DNA of 64,000 bases from Flavobacterium aquidurense (GCA_900107365.1 FNPS01000005.1:1-64000); one strand, 5' to 3'. Shown: positions 17,941-27,159, numbered from the stretch's first letter. A program made the numbers and translations. The notes: generated by a model not told the origin, from the letters alone.

Positions 17941-17982
17941 AAAAGAAACAACTTTTATAAGTTGAAAAGTTGTTTCTTTTTT
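17941..17982 (-). terminator. Intercistronic hairpin between sulfatase and barrel genes
   Basis: 17-bp perfect stem (AAAAAGAAACAACTTTT and its complement) with an eight-base loop and T-rich flanks on both strands. It could end the upstream sulfatase transcript partly or fully. If it is fully active, the barrel/DUF1254 genes need their own promoter in the short gap. Confidence 0.65.
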
Positions 17983-18002
17983 TATTTTTATCCAATTAAT
18001 TA

Positions 18003-19628
18003 TCACCCGCCACCACTTCTTTTAGCAGTTGATAGGGATTTTAATTTCTCCTGTGCCTCTCTAAGCTTCAAATAATTATCAATAGTAATTGGACCAGGAT
18101 ACAGGTTACTTTGTACTACATGAGGTGGGTATTTTTCATATGTTTTAGCAAATTCCCCAATAATGTTCTGAACAGTTGGCAAAAACCAGGTTTTCTCTGT
18201 AAAGTTGTTCATGAATAAATCGTAGCGTTCTTGCGGATCTGCCCATAAATCATAAATTTGAGGTACTGTAGCAACATAACTGCTAGCTCCCTTCCAACCT
18301 AAATTAGAGTCTACTGACAGACCACCTGTAGCCATTCCGTTATCACCACGTAAATTAAATACCGCTTTAAATTTTCCAATTCTTATAGCTCCCGGTAATA
18401 ATTCATCTTCTGTAAAATAAAACCACATTGTTCGTTTTGATTTACCAGTTCCAAATAAAACCGGCGACATATCATAACTATCAAAAATAGTTGGCTTGCC
18501 TTCTCTGTCTACCGTAGGTAACTCTTGTCCTGATAAAGCTGCAAATGTTGCCATGAAATCAAGTGTTCCTAAAATATCATGATTTTGCACTCCTGGTTTA
18601 ATTTTTCCAGGCCACCATGCCAGTGTTGGAATACGGCTTCCACCTTCGCGGTCTGTTCCTTTTGTTCCTCTAAATGGAGTATATCCACAATCAGGGTAAA
18701 CATCTTGCCAGGTACCATTATCTACAGTATAAATAATTAAAGTGTTTTCCGCAATTCCCATGTTACGAACTTCATCCATAATACGTCCGATTCTTGTATC
18801 CAATTCTACGATACAATCAGCATATTTGTTCTTTCCAGCTGATTTATTAACAAAATCAGGATGTGGCAAGTTTGGTTGGTGGTTTTTTGCAAAAGAAATT
18901 TCCATAAAAAATGGTTTATCTCCTTTTTTACCATTTTCTTTAAGCCATTTGATAGATTCTTCCTCTGTATATTGATCCAGAAACGGAATAACTTTTCCAT
19001 CTATTTTTCTAACTTCTCTGTATGGTTTTCCAGCTTCACCTTCTAAAGCTCCTTTAGTTCCTTTTACCCATTGCGCTCTGATATCTTCCGGCATATCAGC
19101 ATTCCACTCCGGATCAGTATAGGTATATGCATTTAAGTGATATAACGTGACGTTTTTCATAACATCAAAACCTTGTGCAATTGGCATTGAATAATCTTCT
19201 TCACCAAGATGCCATTTTCCGGCAAAAAAGGTGTTGTAGTTTTTACGTTTTAATATAGAAGCCAATGTCCATTCGGCTTTTGGCAAACCGCCTCCATCTC
19301 CAGGGAAGGCAACTGTTGTCATACCACTACGATTTGGAATTCTTCCTGTAATTAAGGCCGCTCTACCAGGCGTACAACTTGGCTGTCCGTAAAAAGACCA
19401 GAATTGCATTCCCTCTTTTGCCATTTTATCTATATTTGGAGTTGCTGCTCCACGACCTTCACCACCACCATAAGGACCTAAATCTCCCCATCCGGTATCA
19501 TCCGATAATAAAATAATAATGTTCGGGCTTTTTTGCGCATAACCAATAGTGGCTATAAAGAGACAAAAAAGCAAGCCAAAAGTCTTCACTAGACTGGCTG
19601 GTTTAATTGATCTAAAATTTGCTTTCAT
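18003..19628 (-). CDS. Exported arylsulfatase-like sulfatase (CTPGR motif)
   Basis: 541 aa with a signal peptide (ending ATIGYAQ). The family's metal-binding DD is in LLSDDTGWGDLG near 42-50. The formylglycine cysteine is in SCTPGRAALITGR near residue 85, and a second metal motif in YTVDNGTWQ. The CxPxR core fits maturation to formylglycine. It should hydrolyse sulfate esters in the periplasm; the substrate is unknown. No maturase gene lies in the window, so activation depends on a gene elsewhere. It is flanked by a HAD lipoprotein gene and, after a hairpin, by a barrel and DUF1254 genes. Confidence 0.88.
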   Translation of the reverse strand: MKANFRSIKPASLVKTFGLLFCLFIATIGYAQKSPNIIILLSDDTGWGDLGPYGGGEGRGAATPNIDKMAKEGMQFWSFYGQPSCTPGRAALITGRIPNRSGMTTVAFPGDGGGLPKAEWTLASILKRKNYNTFFAGKWHLGEEDYSMPIAQGFDVMKNVTLYHLNAYTYTDPEWNADMPEDIRAQWVKGTKGALEGEAGKPYREVRKIDGKVIPFLDQYTEEESIKWLKENGKKGDKPFFMEISFAKNHQPNLPHPDFVNKSAGKNKYADCIVELDTRIGRIMDEVRNMGIAENTLIIYTVDNGTWQDVYPDCGYTPFRGTKGTDREGGSRIPTLAWWPGKIKPGVQNHDILGTLDFMATFAALSGQELPTVDREGKPTIFDSYDMSPVLFGTGKSKRTMWFYFTEDELLPGAIRIGKFKAVFNLRGDNGMATGGLSVDSNLGWKGASSYVATVPQIYDLWADPQERYDLFMNNFTEKTWFLPTVQNIIGEFAKTYEKYPPHVVQSNLYPGPITIDNYLKLREAQEKLKSLSTAKRSGGG

Positions 19629-19706
19629 ACGGTGTTCTGGATAAATTATACAATCTTTAATTCTAAAATTTTATGACAGAAAATCTGTTTTTACTTCAAA
19701 TTCTAA

Positions 19707-20723
19707 TTAGTTGTCCGGAAATATTTTCTTCCAATCGTCTTTCATACTGATGACATGATACTTGTACTTGGCAGCAGTATTTAAGGATAAATTATCTTTT
19801 TCCTGATAACTGTATTCTCTGATAGAATCGTTATGATTTACGATCATTTGAAAAGAGGGGTATTTGCTTCCTGAAGAATATCGTAGCATCGCAAGATCTC
19901 CGGCTCCGCCTTCATTTCCACACGCAAAAACAGGTCTTTGACCAATATGCAATTGTATTGCGACTGGTTTCCCTGCTTTATCATCGAATAAATCCAAAGC
20001 AGGCTCTCTTTTGATACTATTCGCTGCGTCATCAAAAGAGTATTTAAAAGAAGTTCCAACAACTTGCTCTTTTGGGATTCCGTAGAAATCTGCTGATATT
20101 GCTCTCATCAATTCAATTGTACCACCCGACACAATGAAAGTTTTGAAACCATTTGCACGCAAATAATTTAAAAGCTCCAATTGAGGTTGGTATCTGATTT
20201 GTTTTATCGGAACATTTTTACCAGGATATTGGGCACCAGCAAAAAACTCTTTTGCAGTTGCTTCAAATTCATCTTCGGTCATACCGGTATGTGTTGCAGC
20301 AACCAATTCGATTAAGGCTTTTTCACCTCCTTTTTCAAAATAAGTTTTGTCTTTTTCTACAACCGCTTTAAAAGGCTGTTTTTGAGCCAAAGTGGGATTT
20401 GCTTCAATCATTTTTTTAACTCTGTAAAAAGCAAATAATTCCTGAACTAATGGTTTTTCAGCCCATAATGTTCCGTCATTGTCAAACGTTGCAATTCTGC
20501 TTTCAACCGGAATAAAATCAGGACCTCCTTCTTTAGTTACTTTAGTAACGTAATCTATGATTTCTTTCTTCAAAGTTCCATCATTCCAGCTTGGTAAAGG
20601 ATCACCGCTTGTTGCAACCGTTGTTGTACTATCTTTTGAAGTGGTAGTCGTAACAGTATCCGTTTTTTTGCAAGAAACCAATAATAATAGAAACAGGGGC
20701 AATACATATATTTTTTTATACAT
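19707..20723 (-). CDS. HAD-superfamily phosphatase-like lipoprotein
   Basis: 338 aa. The lipobox (LLLLVSCKK) and Thr/Ser linker predict a membrane-anchored periplasmic protein. HAD motif I is ATFDNDGTLWAEKP (DxD), motif II is FIVSGGT, and motif IV is likely ACGNEGGAGDLAML. A cap insertion lies between motifs I and II. Phosphomonoesterase activity is the usual outcome for this layout, but an exported lipidated HAD enzyme is less usual and the substrate is not evident. It lies between two sulfatases, 63 bp and 78 bp from its neighbours. Confidence 0.85.
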   Translation of the reverse strand: MYKKIYVLPLFLLLLVSCKKTDTVTTTTSKDSTTTVATSGDPLPSWNDGTLKKEIIDYVTKVTKEGGPDFIPVESRIATFDNDGTLWAEKPLVQELFAFYRVKKMIEANPTLAQKQPFKAVVEKDKTYFEKGGEKALIELVAATHTGMTEDEFEATAKEFFAGAQYPGKNVPIKQIRYQPQLELLNYLRANGFKTFIVSGGTIELMRAISADFYGIPKEQVVGTSFKYSFDDAANSIKREPALDLFDDKAGKPVAIQLHIGQRPVFACGNEGGAGDLAMLRYSSGSKYPSFQMIVNHNDSIREYSYQEKDNLSLNTAAKYKYHVISMKDDWKKIFPDN

Positions 20724-20742
20724 AATGATACTATTTAAGTAA

Positions 20743-20776
20743 AAAGAAACAGGACTATTTAAAATCCTGTTTCTTT
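20743..20776 (-). terminator. Intercistronic hairpin between second sulfatase and HAD genes
   Basis: 12-bp perfect stem (AAAGAAACAGGA / TCCTGTTTCTTT) with a ten-base loop. Its AAAGAAACA foot is shared with the hairpin at 17941. It may attenuate transcription or protect the upstream message. Confidence 0.55.
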
Positions 20777-20786
20777 AAAGGTTTAA

Positions 20787-22469
20787 TTATTTTTTCTTTT
20801 TTGCATCTGCTGCTTCATCCTCTTTTAGTTTAGGAAGAACATTTTTCTCAATATATTTCTGTGCTTTAATATCTTTCATTGCCTCTTCCATAATGGTATA
20901 AGCCGAGAAACTTGGCGGAATTGATCTTGGTGGATAATCCTTGAATGTTTCTGCAAATACTACTACATCTTGTATTGCGCCATACATTAGCTGAACGTGA
21001 TTCAACTGCCATTCCCAAAAACTGTTCGAAGTGATGTCAGCTCTTTCAAAAGGATCCTGGTACAAATTGAATATTTTTTGTAATCGAAGTTTAGTAAAAG
21101 GCTCTGCCCAAACTCCCATTGTACCTTCCAAACGTTGTTCTGCAAAAACATATTTATAATCGCCTTCTCTCAAACCAACCAATAAGCCATCATCATCTGT
21201 ATAGAAGAATTTATCTCTGGCACTTTTTTGAGTTTTGCCACGTAAAAAGTTACTCTGATCAAAACCATCTAAATGAACCTTGTAATTTTTTCCATTGGCA
21301 GTATACCCTTTTAAAAGTTTATTCACTAAATCAGGTTCTCCTGCAATTGATGCTAAAGTTGGCATCCAGTCATTATGACTCATTAATTCAGTTGTAACTT
21401 GTCCTGGTTTAATTACGCCCGGCCAGCGTATAATACACGGTACACGGAAAGCGCCTTCCCAATTCGTATTTTTCTCAGAACGGTAAGGTGTCATAGCTGC
21501 ATCAGGCCATGTATTCATGTGAGGGCCGTTATCTGTAGAATAAATTACAATAGTATTATCAGCGATTCCTAACTCATCTAATGCTTTTAAAATACTTCCT
21601 ATCGTTTCGTCATGCTCTATCATACCGTCTATATATTCACTATCTCCATGAGTATATCTTCCTCTGTGTTCAGCTCTAACGTGTGTACGAAGGTGCATAC
21701 GTGTAGCATTAAACCAACAGAAAAATGGCTTTCCTGCTGCATTTTGTCTTTTGATAAAATCAATAGCTGCTGCAGAAGTTTCGTCATCTATTGTTTCCAT
21801 TCTCTTTTTAGTAAGAGGACCTGTATCTTCTATCCTTTGTTTTCCAACTCTTCCAAATCGAGGATCTGTGGTTGCATCATCTGAATTTGTTGCAGCACAT
21901 TTTAATACTCCTCTAGGACCAAATCTTTTCAAATATTCAGGATCTTTTGGATAATCAGGCAATTCTGGTTCTTCTTCAGCATTTAAGTGATACAGATTTC
22001 CGAAAAATTCGTCAAAACCATTTACAGTAGGTAAACTTTCGTTACGATCACCAACGTGATTTTTACCAAATTGTCCTGTCGTATAACCCAAATTTTTCAT
22101 GATTCCGCCAATAGAGGGATCTAATTGACTCATTCCCATAGGTGCTCCCGGAAAACCTACTTTTGTAAGACCGGTTCTAAGGCCATGTTGTCCTGTTAAT
22201 AAAGCAGCACGCCCGGCGGTACAGCTTTGCTCTCCATAATAATGCAAAAAACGTAAGCCTTCGTTTGCCAAACGATCAATATTAGGAGTTGTGTATCCCA
22301 TTACTCCGTCACTGTAAGCACTTATATTAGTGGTTCCAATATCATCTCCCCAAAGTATAAGAACATTGGGCTTTTTCGTACTTTGAGCATTCACTTGTAT
22401 CGTTAAGCATGCAAATGCGGAAAGCAGTATTGCATTTTTAAAAACACATTTTAGTCTAACTTGTTTCAT
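20787..22469 (-). CDS. Exported arylsulfatase-like sulfatase (CTAGR motif)
   Basis: 560 aa with a signal peptide (ending IQVNAQ). The metal-binding pair is in LILWGDDIGTTNIS, the modified cysteine in EQSCTAGRAALLTGQ near residue 83, and a second metal motif in YSTDNGPHMNTWP. The core reads CTAGR, with alanine where proline is usual; this form is accepted by the radical-SAM maturases (anSME) but is atypical for the oxygen-dependent formylglycine enzyme. The C-terminus is lysine-rich. It is the first gene of the minus-strand block and lies downstream of the palindromic operator candidates. The substrate is unknown. Confidence 0.87.
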   Translation of the reverse strand: MKQVRLKCVFKNAILLSAFACLTIQVNAQSTKKPNVLILWGDDIGTTNISAYSDGVMGYTTPNIDRLANEGLRFLHYYGEQSCTAGRAALLTGQHGLRTGLTKVGFPGAPMGMSQLDPSIGGIMKNLGYTTGQFGKNHVGDRNESLPTVNGFDEFFGNLYHLNAEEEPELPDYPKDPEYLKRFGPRGVLKCAATNSDDATTDPRFGRVGKQRIEDTGPLTKKRMETIDDETSAAAIDFIKRQNAAGKPFFCWFNATRMHLRTHVRAEHRGRYTHGDSEYIDGMIEHDETIGSILKALDELGIADNTIVIYSTDNGPHMNTWPDAAMTPYRSEKNTNWEGAFRVPCIIRWPGVIKPGQVTTELMSHNDWMPTLASIAGEPDLVNKLLKGYTANGKNYKVHLDGFDQSNFLRGKTQKSARDKFFYTDDDGLLVGLREGDYKYVFAEQRLEGTMGVWAEPFTKLRLQKIFNLYQDPFERADITSNSFWEWQLNHVQLMYGAIQDVVVFAETFKDYPPRSIPPSFSAYTIMEEAMKDIKAQKYIEKNVLPKLKEDEAADAKKKK

Positions 22470-22576
22470 GGTAATAAAATTTGTTAATAGTTCTTTGTAT
22501 AAATGATATGCGTATAGAATATATAAAGCGTATTATTTCATTTTTTCAATAAGAATATTTCCTCCTCTCATGAACA

Positions 22577-22620
22577 TGTTTCAAATTTTAATTTTTTTCT
22601 TCCGGGGCGAATTTGAAACA
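22577..22620. promoter_or_regulatory. Inverted repeat TGTTTCAAAT ... ATTTGAAACA
   Basis: Two perfect 10-bp arms separated by 24 bp, upstream of the second sulfatase gene. The arms share the TGTTTCA word with the palindromes at 22702 and 22753. This could be a distal operator or a hairpin in the leader. Confidence 0.45.
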
Positions 22621-22701
22621 ATTTTCTTCTTAACTTTTTTTTAAGTTTCTCAAAATTAACTAATAAAAAACCGAACTATAGTATTTATAAGGCCTGACAT
22701 T

Positions 22702-22723
22702 GTTTCATTTTATAAAATGAAAC
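22702..22723. promoter_or_regulatory. Perfect 22-bp palindrome, operator candidate 1
   Basis: Half-site GTTTCATTTTA joined directly to its exact complement. It lies 233 bp upstream of the sulfatase operon start in the 22470-23105 gap. No T run follows it, so it looks like a protein-binding site and not a terminator. Confidence 0.6.
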
Positions 22724-22752
22724 GTTAAAAACATTTTATTTTGCTCCATGTT

Positions 22753-22773
22753 GTTTCATTTTATAAAATGAAC
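22753..22773. promoter_or_regulatory. Near-identical palindrome, operator candidate 2
   Basis: Same core (TTCATTTTATAAAATGAA) with one base lost at one end. Its centre is 51 bp from that of candidate 1, about five helical turns, so two dimers could bind the same face of the DNA. The rest of the 636-bp gap shows no gene. Confidence 0.6.
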
Positions 22774-23057
22774 CATCTAAAAAACATGAAAAGAGGAAGT
22801 TAGATCTTAAAATCTATTTAAAAAAAATGGGGCTTTTAGTATAAAATTCTTCTTTTAGGAAGTCTTTTTTGTAGAATTATTCAAAAACACAACAATTTTA
22901 CGTCAGAATTGTTCATTGAAGTGACAAATGTTTACTGTTTATGTTAATACATTGAACATTAATAGGGAGTAGTACAGAAAATACCTATTTAATACGTTTA
23001 CTTAACGAGCTGTCTTGCGTCAACAATTTTAATAAAAAGAGAAAAATTTGGGCAAAA

Positions 23058-23087
23058 AAAAGCCGTCAAAATATTTTGACGGCTTTT
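23058..23087 (-). terminator. Terminator of pyk
   Basis: 30-bp perfect palindrome (AAAAGCCGTCAAAAT and its complement), 18 bp beyond the stop of the minus-strand pyk gene, with T-rich ends. Confidence 0.8.
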
Positions 23088-23105
23088 ACTATTGGTAGTT
23101 TAAAA

Positions 23106-24536
23106 CTATTCTATTTCAGAAACTCTCATGGTATTAACCATTCCTTTATCTTTAATTGGCATTGCTGCAAGGTTGATCAAATAATCTCCTTTTACAACAT
23201 AACCTTTTTGTTTTGCGATTTCGTTAACATCTGTTACAGTATCATCTGTACTTTCGTCTTTATCGTAGAAGTATGATTTAACTCCCCATAATAAATTCAA
23301 TTGTGTCAAGATTCTTTTGTTTGAAGTAAACACCAAAATATGAGAAGACGGTCTCCAAGCCGAAATTTGGAAAGCTGTATAACCACTATTTGTTAAAGTA
23401 CAAATTGCTTTTGCTTTGATTTCATTGGCTAATAAAGCTGCCTGGTGACAAACGGTTTTAGTAACAAAACGTTTTGTTTTAATTTGTGGTGTGTTTTGTG
23501 GAACCTGGATAAGCGGAGAATCCTCAACAGCCTCACAAATTTGAGTCATTTTTTGGATAACCTGTACCGGATAATTTCCTGTAGCCGTTTCTCCAGACAA
23601 CATTACAGCATCAGCTCCATCCATTACAGAGTTTGCAACGTCGTTTACTTCAGCTCTTGTTGGAGTCAAACTTGTAATCATTGTTTCCATCATTTGTGTA
23701 GCAACGATAACCGGAATTCTCGCCGTTTTAGCTCTGCGAATCAAATCTTTTTGAACTAATGGTACTTCATGTGCAGGAAGCTCAACTCCTAAATCTCCAC
23801 GAGCCACCATAAGACCATCGCAATAGGCAATAATTTTATCGATGTTTACAAGAGCTTCAGGCATTTCAATTTTAGCAACGATTGGAATTTTAACATCCGA
23901 GTGCTTAGCGATCAATTCTTGTAAATCTTGTAAATCGCGAGGTGTTTTTACAAACGAAAGTGCGATCCAGTCTACTTTTTGTTCAATTGCAAAAATAGCA
24001 TCAGCAATATCTTTTTCAGTTAAAGCCGGTAATGAAATTTTTGTATTTGGAAGGTTAACCCCTTTTTTAGATTTTAGTTCTCCACCCTGAATTACCTTAG
24101 CAACAACTTCAGATTTTTTATCAGTAGAAATAATTTCGAAAATAAGTTTTCCGTCATCAAGCAAAATACGCTCGCCCGGATTAACATCATTTGGGAAATT
24201 TTGATATTTCATGAATACTTTAGAAGCAGTTCCTAAAATATCTTCTGCAGTTGTAAACGTAATTAGATCACCATCATGAACTACAGTTCCTTCTTCCATC
24301 ACACCAACTCTAAGTTTTGGTCCCTGCAAGTCTCCAAGGATTGCAGTTGTATAACCAAACTCTTCGTTAAGGTCTCTAATAATATTAATTTTATCTTTTA
24401 CTCCTTCGTAATCAGCATGCGAAAAATTCACTCTAAACACATTAACCCCTGCTTCGATCATATCCTTGATAATCTCTCTCGTACTACATGCAGGCCCTAG
24501 CGTAGCAACAATTTTGGTTTTCTTGTTTGTTAACAT
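23106..24536 (-). CDS. pyk: Pyruvate kinase
   Basis: 476 aa, the usual length. It converts phosphoenolpyruvate and ADP to pyruvate and ATP at the end of glycolysis, in the cytosol. The N-terminal TKIVATLGPAC, the active-site stretch IVAKIEMPEALVNID, MVARGDLGVELP and the VATQMMETMI motif are all present. The C-terminal domain is complete. It starts 5 bp after the IPExxxVDY gene and ends the acpP-fabF-rnc-IPExxxVDY-pyk run, a common Flavobacterial order. Confidence 0.97.
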   Translation of the reverse strand: MLTNKKTKIVATLGPACSTREIIKDMIEAGVNVFRVNFSHADYEGVKDKINIIRDLNEEFGYTTAILGDLQGPKLRVGVMEEGTVVHDGDLITFTTAEDILGTASKVFMKYQNFPNDVNPGERILLDDGKLIFEIISTDKKSEVVAKVIQGGELKSKKGVNLPNTKISLPALTEKDIADAIFAIEQKVDWIALSFVKTPRDLQDLQELIAKHSDVKIPIVAKIEMPEALVNIDKIIAYCDGLMVARGDLGVELPAHEVPLVQKDLIRRAKTARIPVIVATQMMETMITSLTPTRAEVNDVANSVMDGADAVMLSGETATGNYPVQVIQKMTQICEAVEDSPLIQVPQNTPQIKTKRFVTKTVCHQAALLANEIKAKAICTLTNSGYTAFQISAWRPSSHILVFTSNKRILTQLNLLWGVKSYFYDKDESTDDTVTDVNEIAKQKGYVVKGDYLINLAAMPIKDKGMVNTMRVSEIE

Positions 24537-24541
24537 TTTTT

Positions 24542-25030
24542 TTAAAAAATTAGATTGTTTTTTGATTTTATTTTGTTGGTATCGACAGCATATATTGCTG
24601 CAATACTTTCTATTGAATTTAATTGTTGCTGAATTTCTGAAAAATCGACAGCCTCATCGCTATTGTCTATTTTCAGGAAAAAATCTACTTTTTTGAATTC
24701 AGGAAGTAAATGAATTGTTGTCGAAACCTCACTTGTTTCATTAGAAAACAAATTCTGGAAATCATTCGTACTCACAGAAATGATTTCATTTTTATTCTGA
24801 ATCAAATTCCAGGAGATGGCTTTTTCGGAATCATAATAATAAAATCTGGAAAAATTTGCTTCGCCTTCCTTAGTCTGAGCATGGATCTCGTTTTTGCTCT
24901 TACTTAAGTTGATCGGAAGGTTTTTATTGATAAAATAGGCCAGTCTATAATCTTCTAAGGAAGTATGAATTGCCATTAAATAATAATCAATTTCGTCAAA
25001 TTCGTCTAAATCCAATCTATGAATAGCCAT
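24542..25030 (-). CDS. IPExxxVDY family protein
   Basis: 162 aa from the ATG at 25030; an upstream TTG at 25045 is less likely. The family is known mainly from Bacteroidota, where it lies between rnc and pyk, as here. It is named for an IPE...VDY pattern; here the related LPEFKKVDFFLKI segment near residue 112 can be seen. There is no signal peptide or membrane segment and the role is unknown. The 125-bp gap to rnc suggests a possible separate promoter. Confidence 0.85.
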   Translation of the reverse strand: MAIHRLDLDEFDEIDYYLMAIHTSLEDYRLAYFINKNLPINLSKSKNEIHAQTKEGEANFSRFYYYDSEKAISWNLIQNKNEIISVSTNDFQNLFSNETSEVSTTIHLLPEFKKVDFFLKIDNSDEAVDFSEIQQQLNSIESIAAIYAVDTNKIKSKNNLIF

Positions 25031-25155
25031 ATCATGAAAAATCAAGGTGTAAATATACTATTTCTAACGGAGCATCAATAGTTAAGATGTCGTTGTTTTT
25101 GTTAATTTATAAACGAAAACGTTATAGCTTTAAGAAAGTAACGGTATTTTTGTCG

Positions 25156-25896
25156 TTATTTCTTATCTATTTTTTCCTGAAATGCAAAATAAGCTCTTTG
25201 TGATGCTTTTTCTTCTGCTTTCTTTTTTGAAGTTGCTCGCGCTCTTGCGATTACTTTATCGTCTATACTTAATTTGACACCGAACAGGCGTTGTCCGTCA
25301 ATACCGTTATCTTCAAAAATGTCGTAATGAAAGATCCTTTTTTCTTTCTGACACCATTCAATAACCAAACTTTTATAACTAATTACTTTCCCTTCCAATC
25401 GCGCAATGTCGACATAAGGGGTAACTACTCTTTTTTGTATAAATTTTTCACAAAAAGCATAACCTCTATCCAGATAAATAGCTCCAACAAGTGATTCAAA
25501 AATATTACCATGAATATTTTCACCAAAATGCTGAATAGGCACTTTACTCTCTACAAAGCGCACTAAATTTAAATCTTTACCTAATTCATTCAAATGCTCA
25601 CGACTTACAATTTTAGACCGCATTTTGGTCAGATAACCTTCGTCGCCATTAGGTGCTTTGTTAAATAAGTGAGCTGCAATTACAGCGCTTAACATAGCAT
25701 CTCCTAAAAATTCAAGTCGTTCATAATTAATTGGATTTCCTGATTCGTCAAGTTTGTTTGAAGATCGGTGCGTAAATGCTTTCTTATAAAAATCAATATT
25801 TGCCGGCGGAAAACCAAGTATTTTCTGAATAGTGTCAAAAAAAATCCCGTCTTCTAGAGAACGGGATTTAGAAAATATTTTTTTGATAATATTCAT
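25156..25896 (-). CDS. rnc: Ribonuclease III
   Basis: 246 aa. It cuts double-stranded RNA in rRNA and mRNA maturation. The nuclease signature YERLEFLGDAMLSAVIA is near residues 58-75, with the second acidic cluster in the IFESLVGAIYLDRG stretch. A double-stranded RNA-binding domain follows, ending in KKKAEEKASQRAYFAF. It lies 9 bp after fabF and is likely co-transcribed with it. Confidence 0.97.
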   Translation of the reverse strand: MNIIKKIFSKSRSLEDGIFFDTIQKILGFPPANIDFYKKAFTHRSSNKLDESGNPINYERLEFLGDAMLSAVIAAHLFNKAPNGDEGYLTKMRSKIVSREHLNELGKDLNLVRFVESKVPIQHFGENIHGNIFESLVGAIYLDRGYAFCEKFIQKRVVTPYVDIARLEGKVISYKSLVIEWCQKEKRIFHYDIFEDNGIDGQRLFGVKLSIDDKVIARARATSKKKAEEKASQRAYFAFQEKIDKK

Positions 25897-25905
25897 ATAC
25901 AGAAA

Positions 25906-27159
25906 TTAGTCAACTAATTTTTTAAACAACACACAAGCATTGTGACCCCCAAAACCAAAAGTGTTACTCATAGCAACATTTACTTCTCTTTTTTGAGGTT
26001 TGTTTAATGTAAGGTTCAATGCAGGATCAATCTTTTCATCAACAACTGTATGATTAATCGTTGGAGGAACAAGACTGTGTTGCATTGCCAGAATTGAAGC
26101 AATTGCTTCGATCGCTCCGGCAGCACCAAGTAAGTGACCTGTCATTGATTTTGTTGAATTGATATTGATATTTTTTGCATGATCACCAAAAACAGCACTA
26201 ATTGCTTTTAATTCGGCTACATCTCCTAACGGAGTAGAAGTTCCGTGTGTATTGATATGATCAACATCTTCCGGATTCATTCCAGCATCTCTTAGTGTAT
26301 TTTTCATTACTGCAATAACGCCAATTCCTTCCGGATGTGGTGCCGTTAAATGGTAAGCATCAGATGACATTCCGCCTCCACCAATTTCACAGTAAATTTT
26401 TGCGCCTCTGGCTTTAGCATGTTCATAATCTTCAAGAACCAAAGCTCCCGCTCCTTCTCCTAAAACGAAACCATCTCTGGTTGCATCAAAAGGTCTTGAA
26501 GCTGTTTCAGGACTTTCATTTCTTGTAGACAAAGCGTGCATAGAGTTAAAACCTCCCATACCAGCGATGGTAATAGCAGCTTCTGAACCACCCGATACAA
26601 TAACATCACACATTCCTAAACGAATGTAGTTAAAAGCATCAATTAATGCATTTGCAGAAGATGCACATGCAGAAACAGTTGTATAATTTGGTCCCATATA
26701 ACCGTTACGCATCGAAATGTGTGCTGGTGCGATATCGGCAATCATTTTAGGTATAAAAAACGGATTGAATTTTGGAGTTCCGTCACCTTTAGCATAATAA
26801 ATTACTTCTTCCTGAAAAGTTTCTAAACCTCCAATTCCTGCTCCCCAGATAACACCAACTCTTGTTTTATCGATATTATCATTTGTAAGACCAGCATCTT
26901 TAATAGCTTCGTCACTGGCAGCAATAGCATATTGAGCAAATTTATCTAATCTACGAGATTCTTTGCGATCCATGTAGTCTTCAATATTGAAGTTTTTTAC
27001 TTCGCAGGCAAATTTCGTTTTATGCTTCTCTGTATCATAATATGTGATAGGAGCGGCTCCGCTAACCCCATTCACAAGTGCATTCCAATAATCCTGGATA
27101 TTATTCCCGATAGGAGTAAGTGCACCTAATCCTGTTACAACAACTCGCCTTAATGCCAT
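25906..27159 (-). CDS. fabF: 3-oxoacyl-ACP synthase II
   Basis: 417 aa. It condenses malonyl-ACP with acyl-ACP in fatty acid elongation. The active-site cysteine is in TVSACASSANALIDAF, the two histidines in NTHGTSTPLGD and SMTGHLLGAAGAIEA. The C-terminus has the family FGFGGHNACVLFK ending. It stands between acpP (239 bp upstream) and rnc. A second, divergent ketosynthase in the pigment cluster (61946-63181) is a specialised relative. Confidence 0.97.
   Translation of the reverse strand: MALRRVVVTGLGALTPIGNNIQDYWNALVNGVSGAAPITYYDTEKHKTKFACEVKNFNIEDYMDRKESRRLDKFAQYAIAASDEAIKDAGLTNDNIDKTRVGVIWGAGIGGLETFQEEVIYYAKGDGTPKFNPFFIPKMIADIAPAHISMRNGYMGPNYTTVSACASSANALIDAFNYIRLGMCDVIVSGGSEAAITIAGMGGFNSMHALSTRNESPETASRPFDATRDGFVLGEGAGALVLEDYEHAKARGAKIYCEIGGGGMSSDAYHLTAPHPEGIGVIAVMKNTLRDAGMNPEDVDHINTHGTSTPLGDVAELKAISAVFGDHAKNININSTKSMTGHLLGAAGAIEAIASILAMQHSLVPPTINHTVVDEKIDPALNLTLNKPQKREVNVAMSNTFGFGGHNACVLFKKLVD

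Noticed and set aside
23058..23087. Palindromic operator downstream of pyk
   Set aside because: It has T-rich ends and lies directly after the stop codon, so terminator is the simpler reading.
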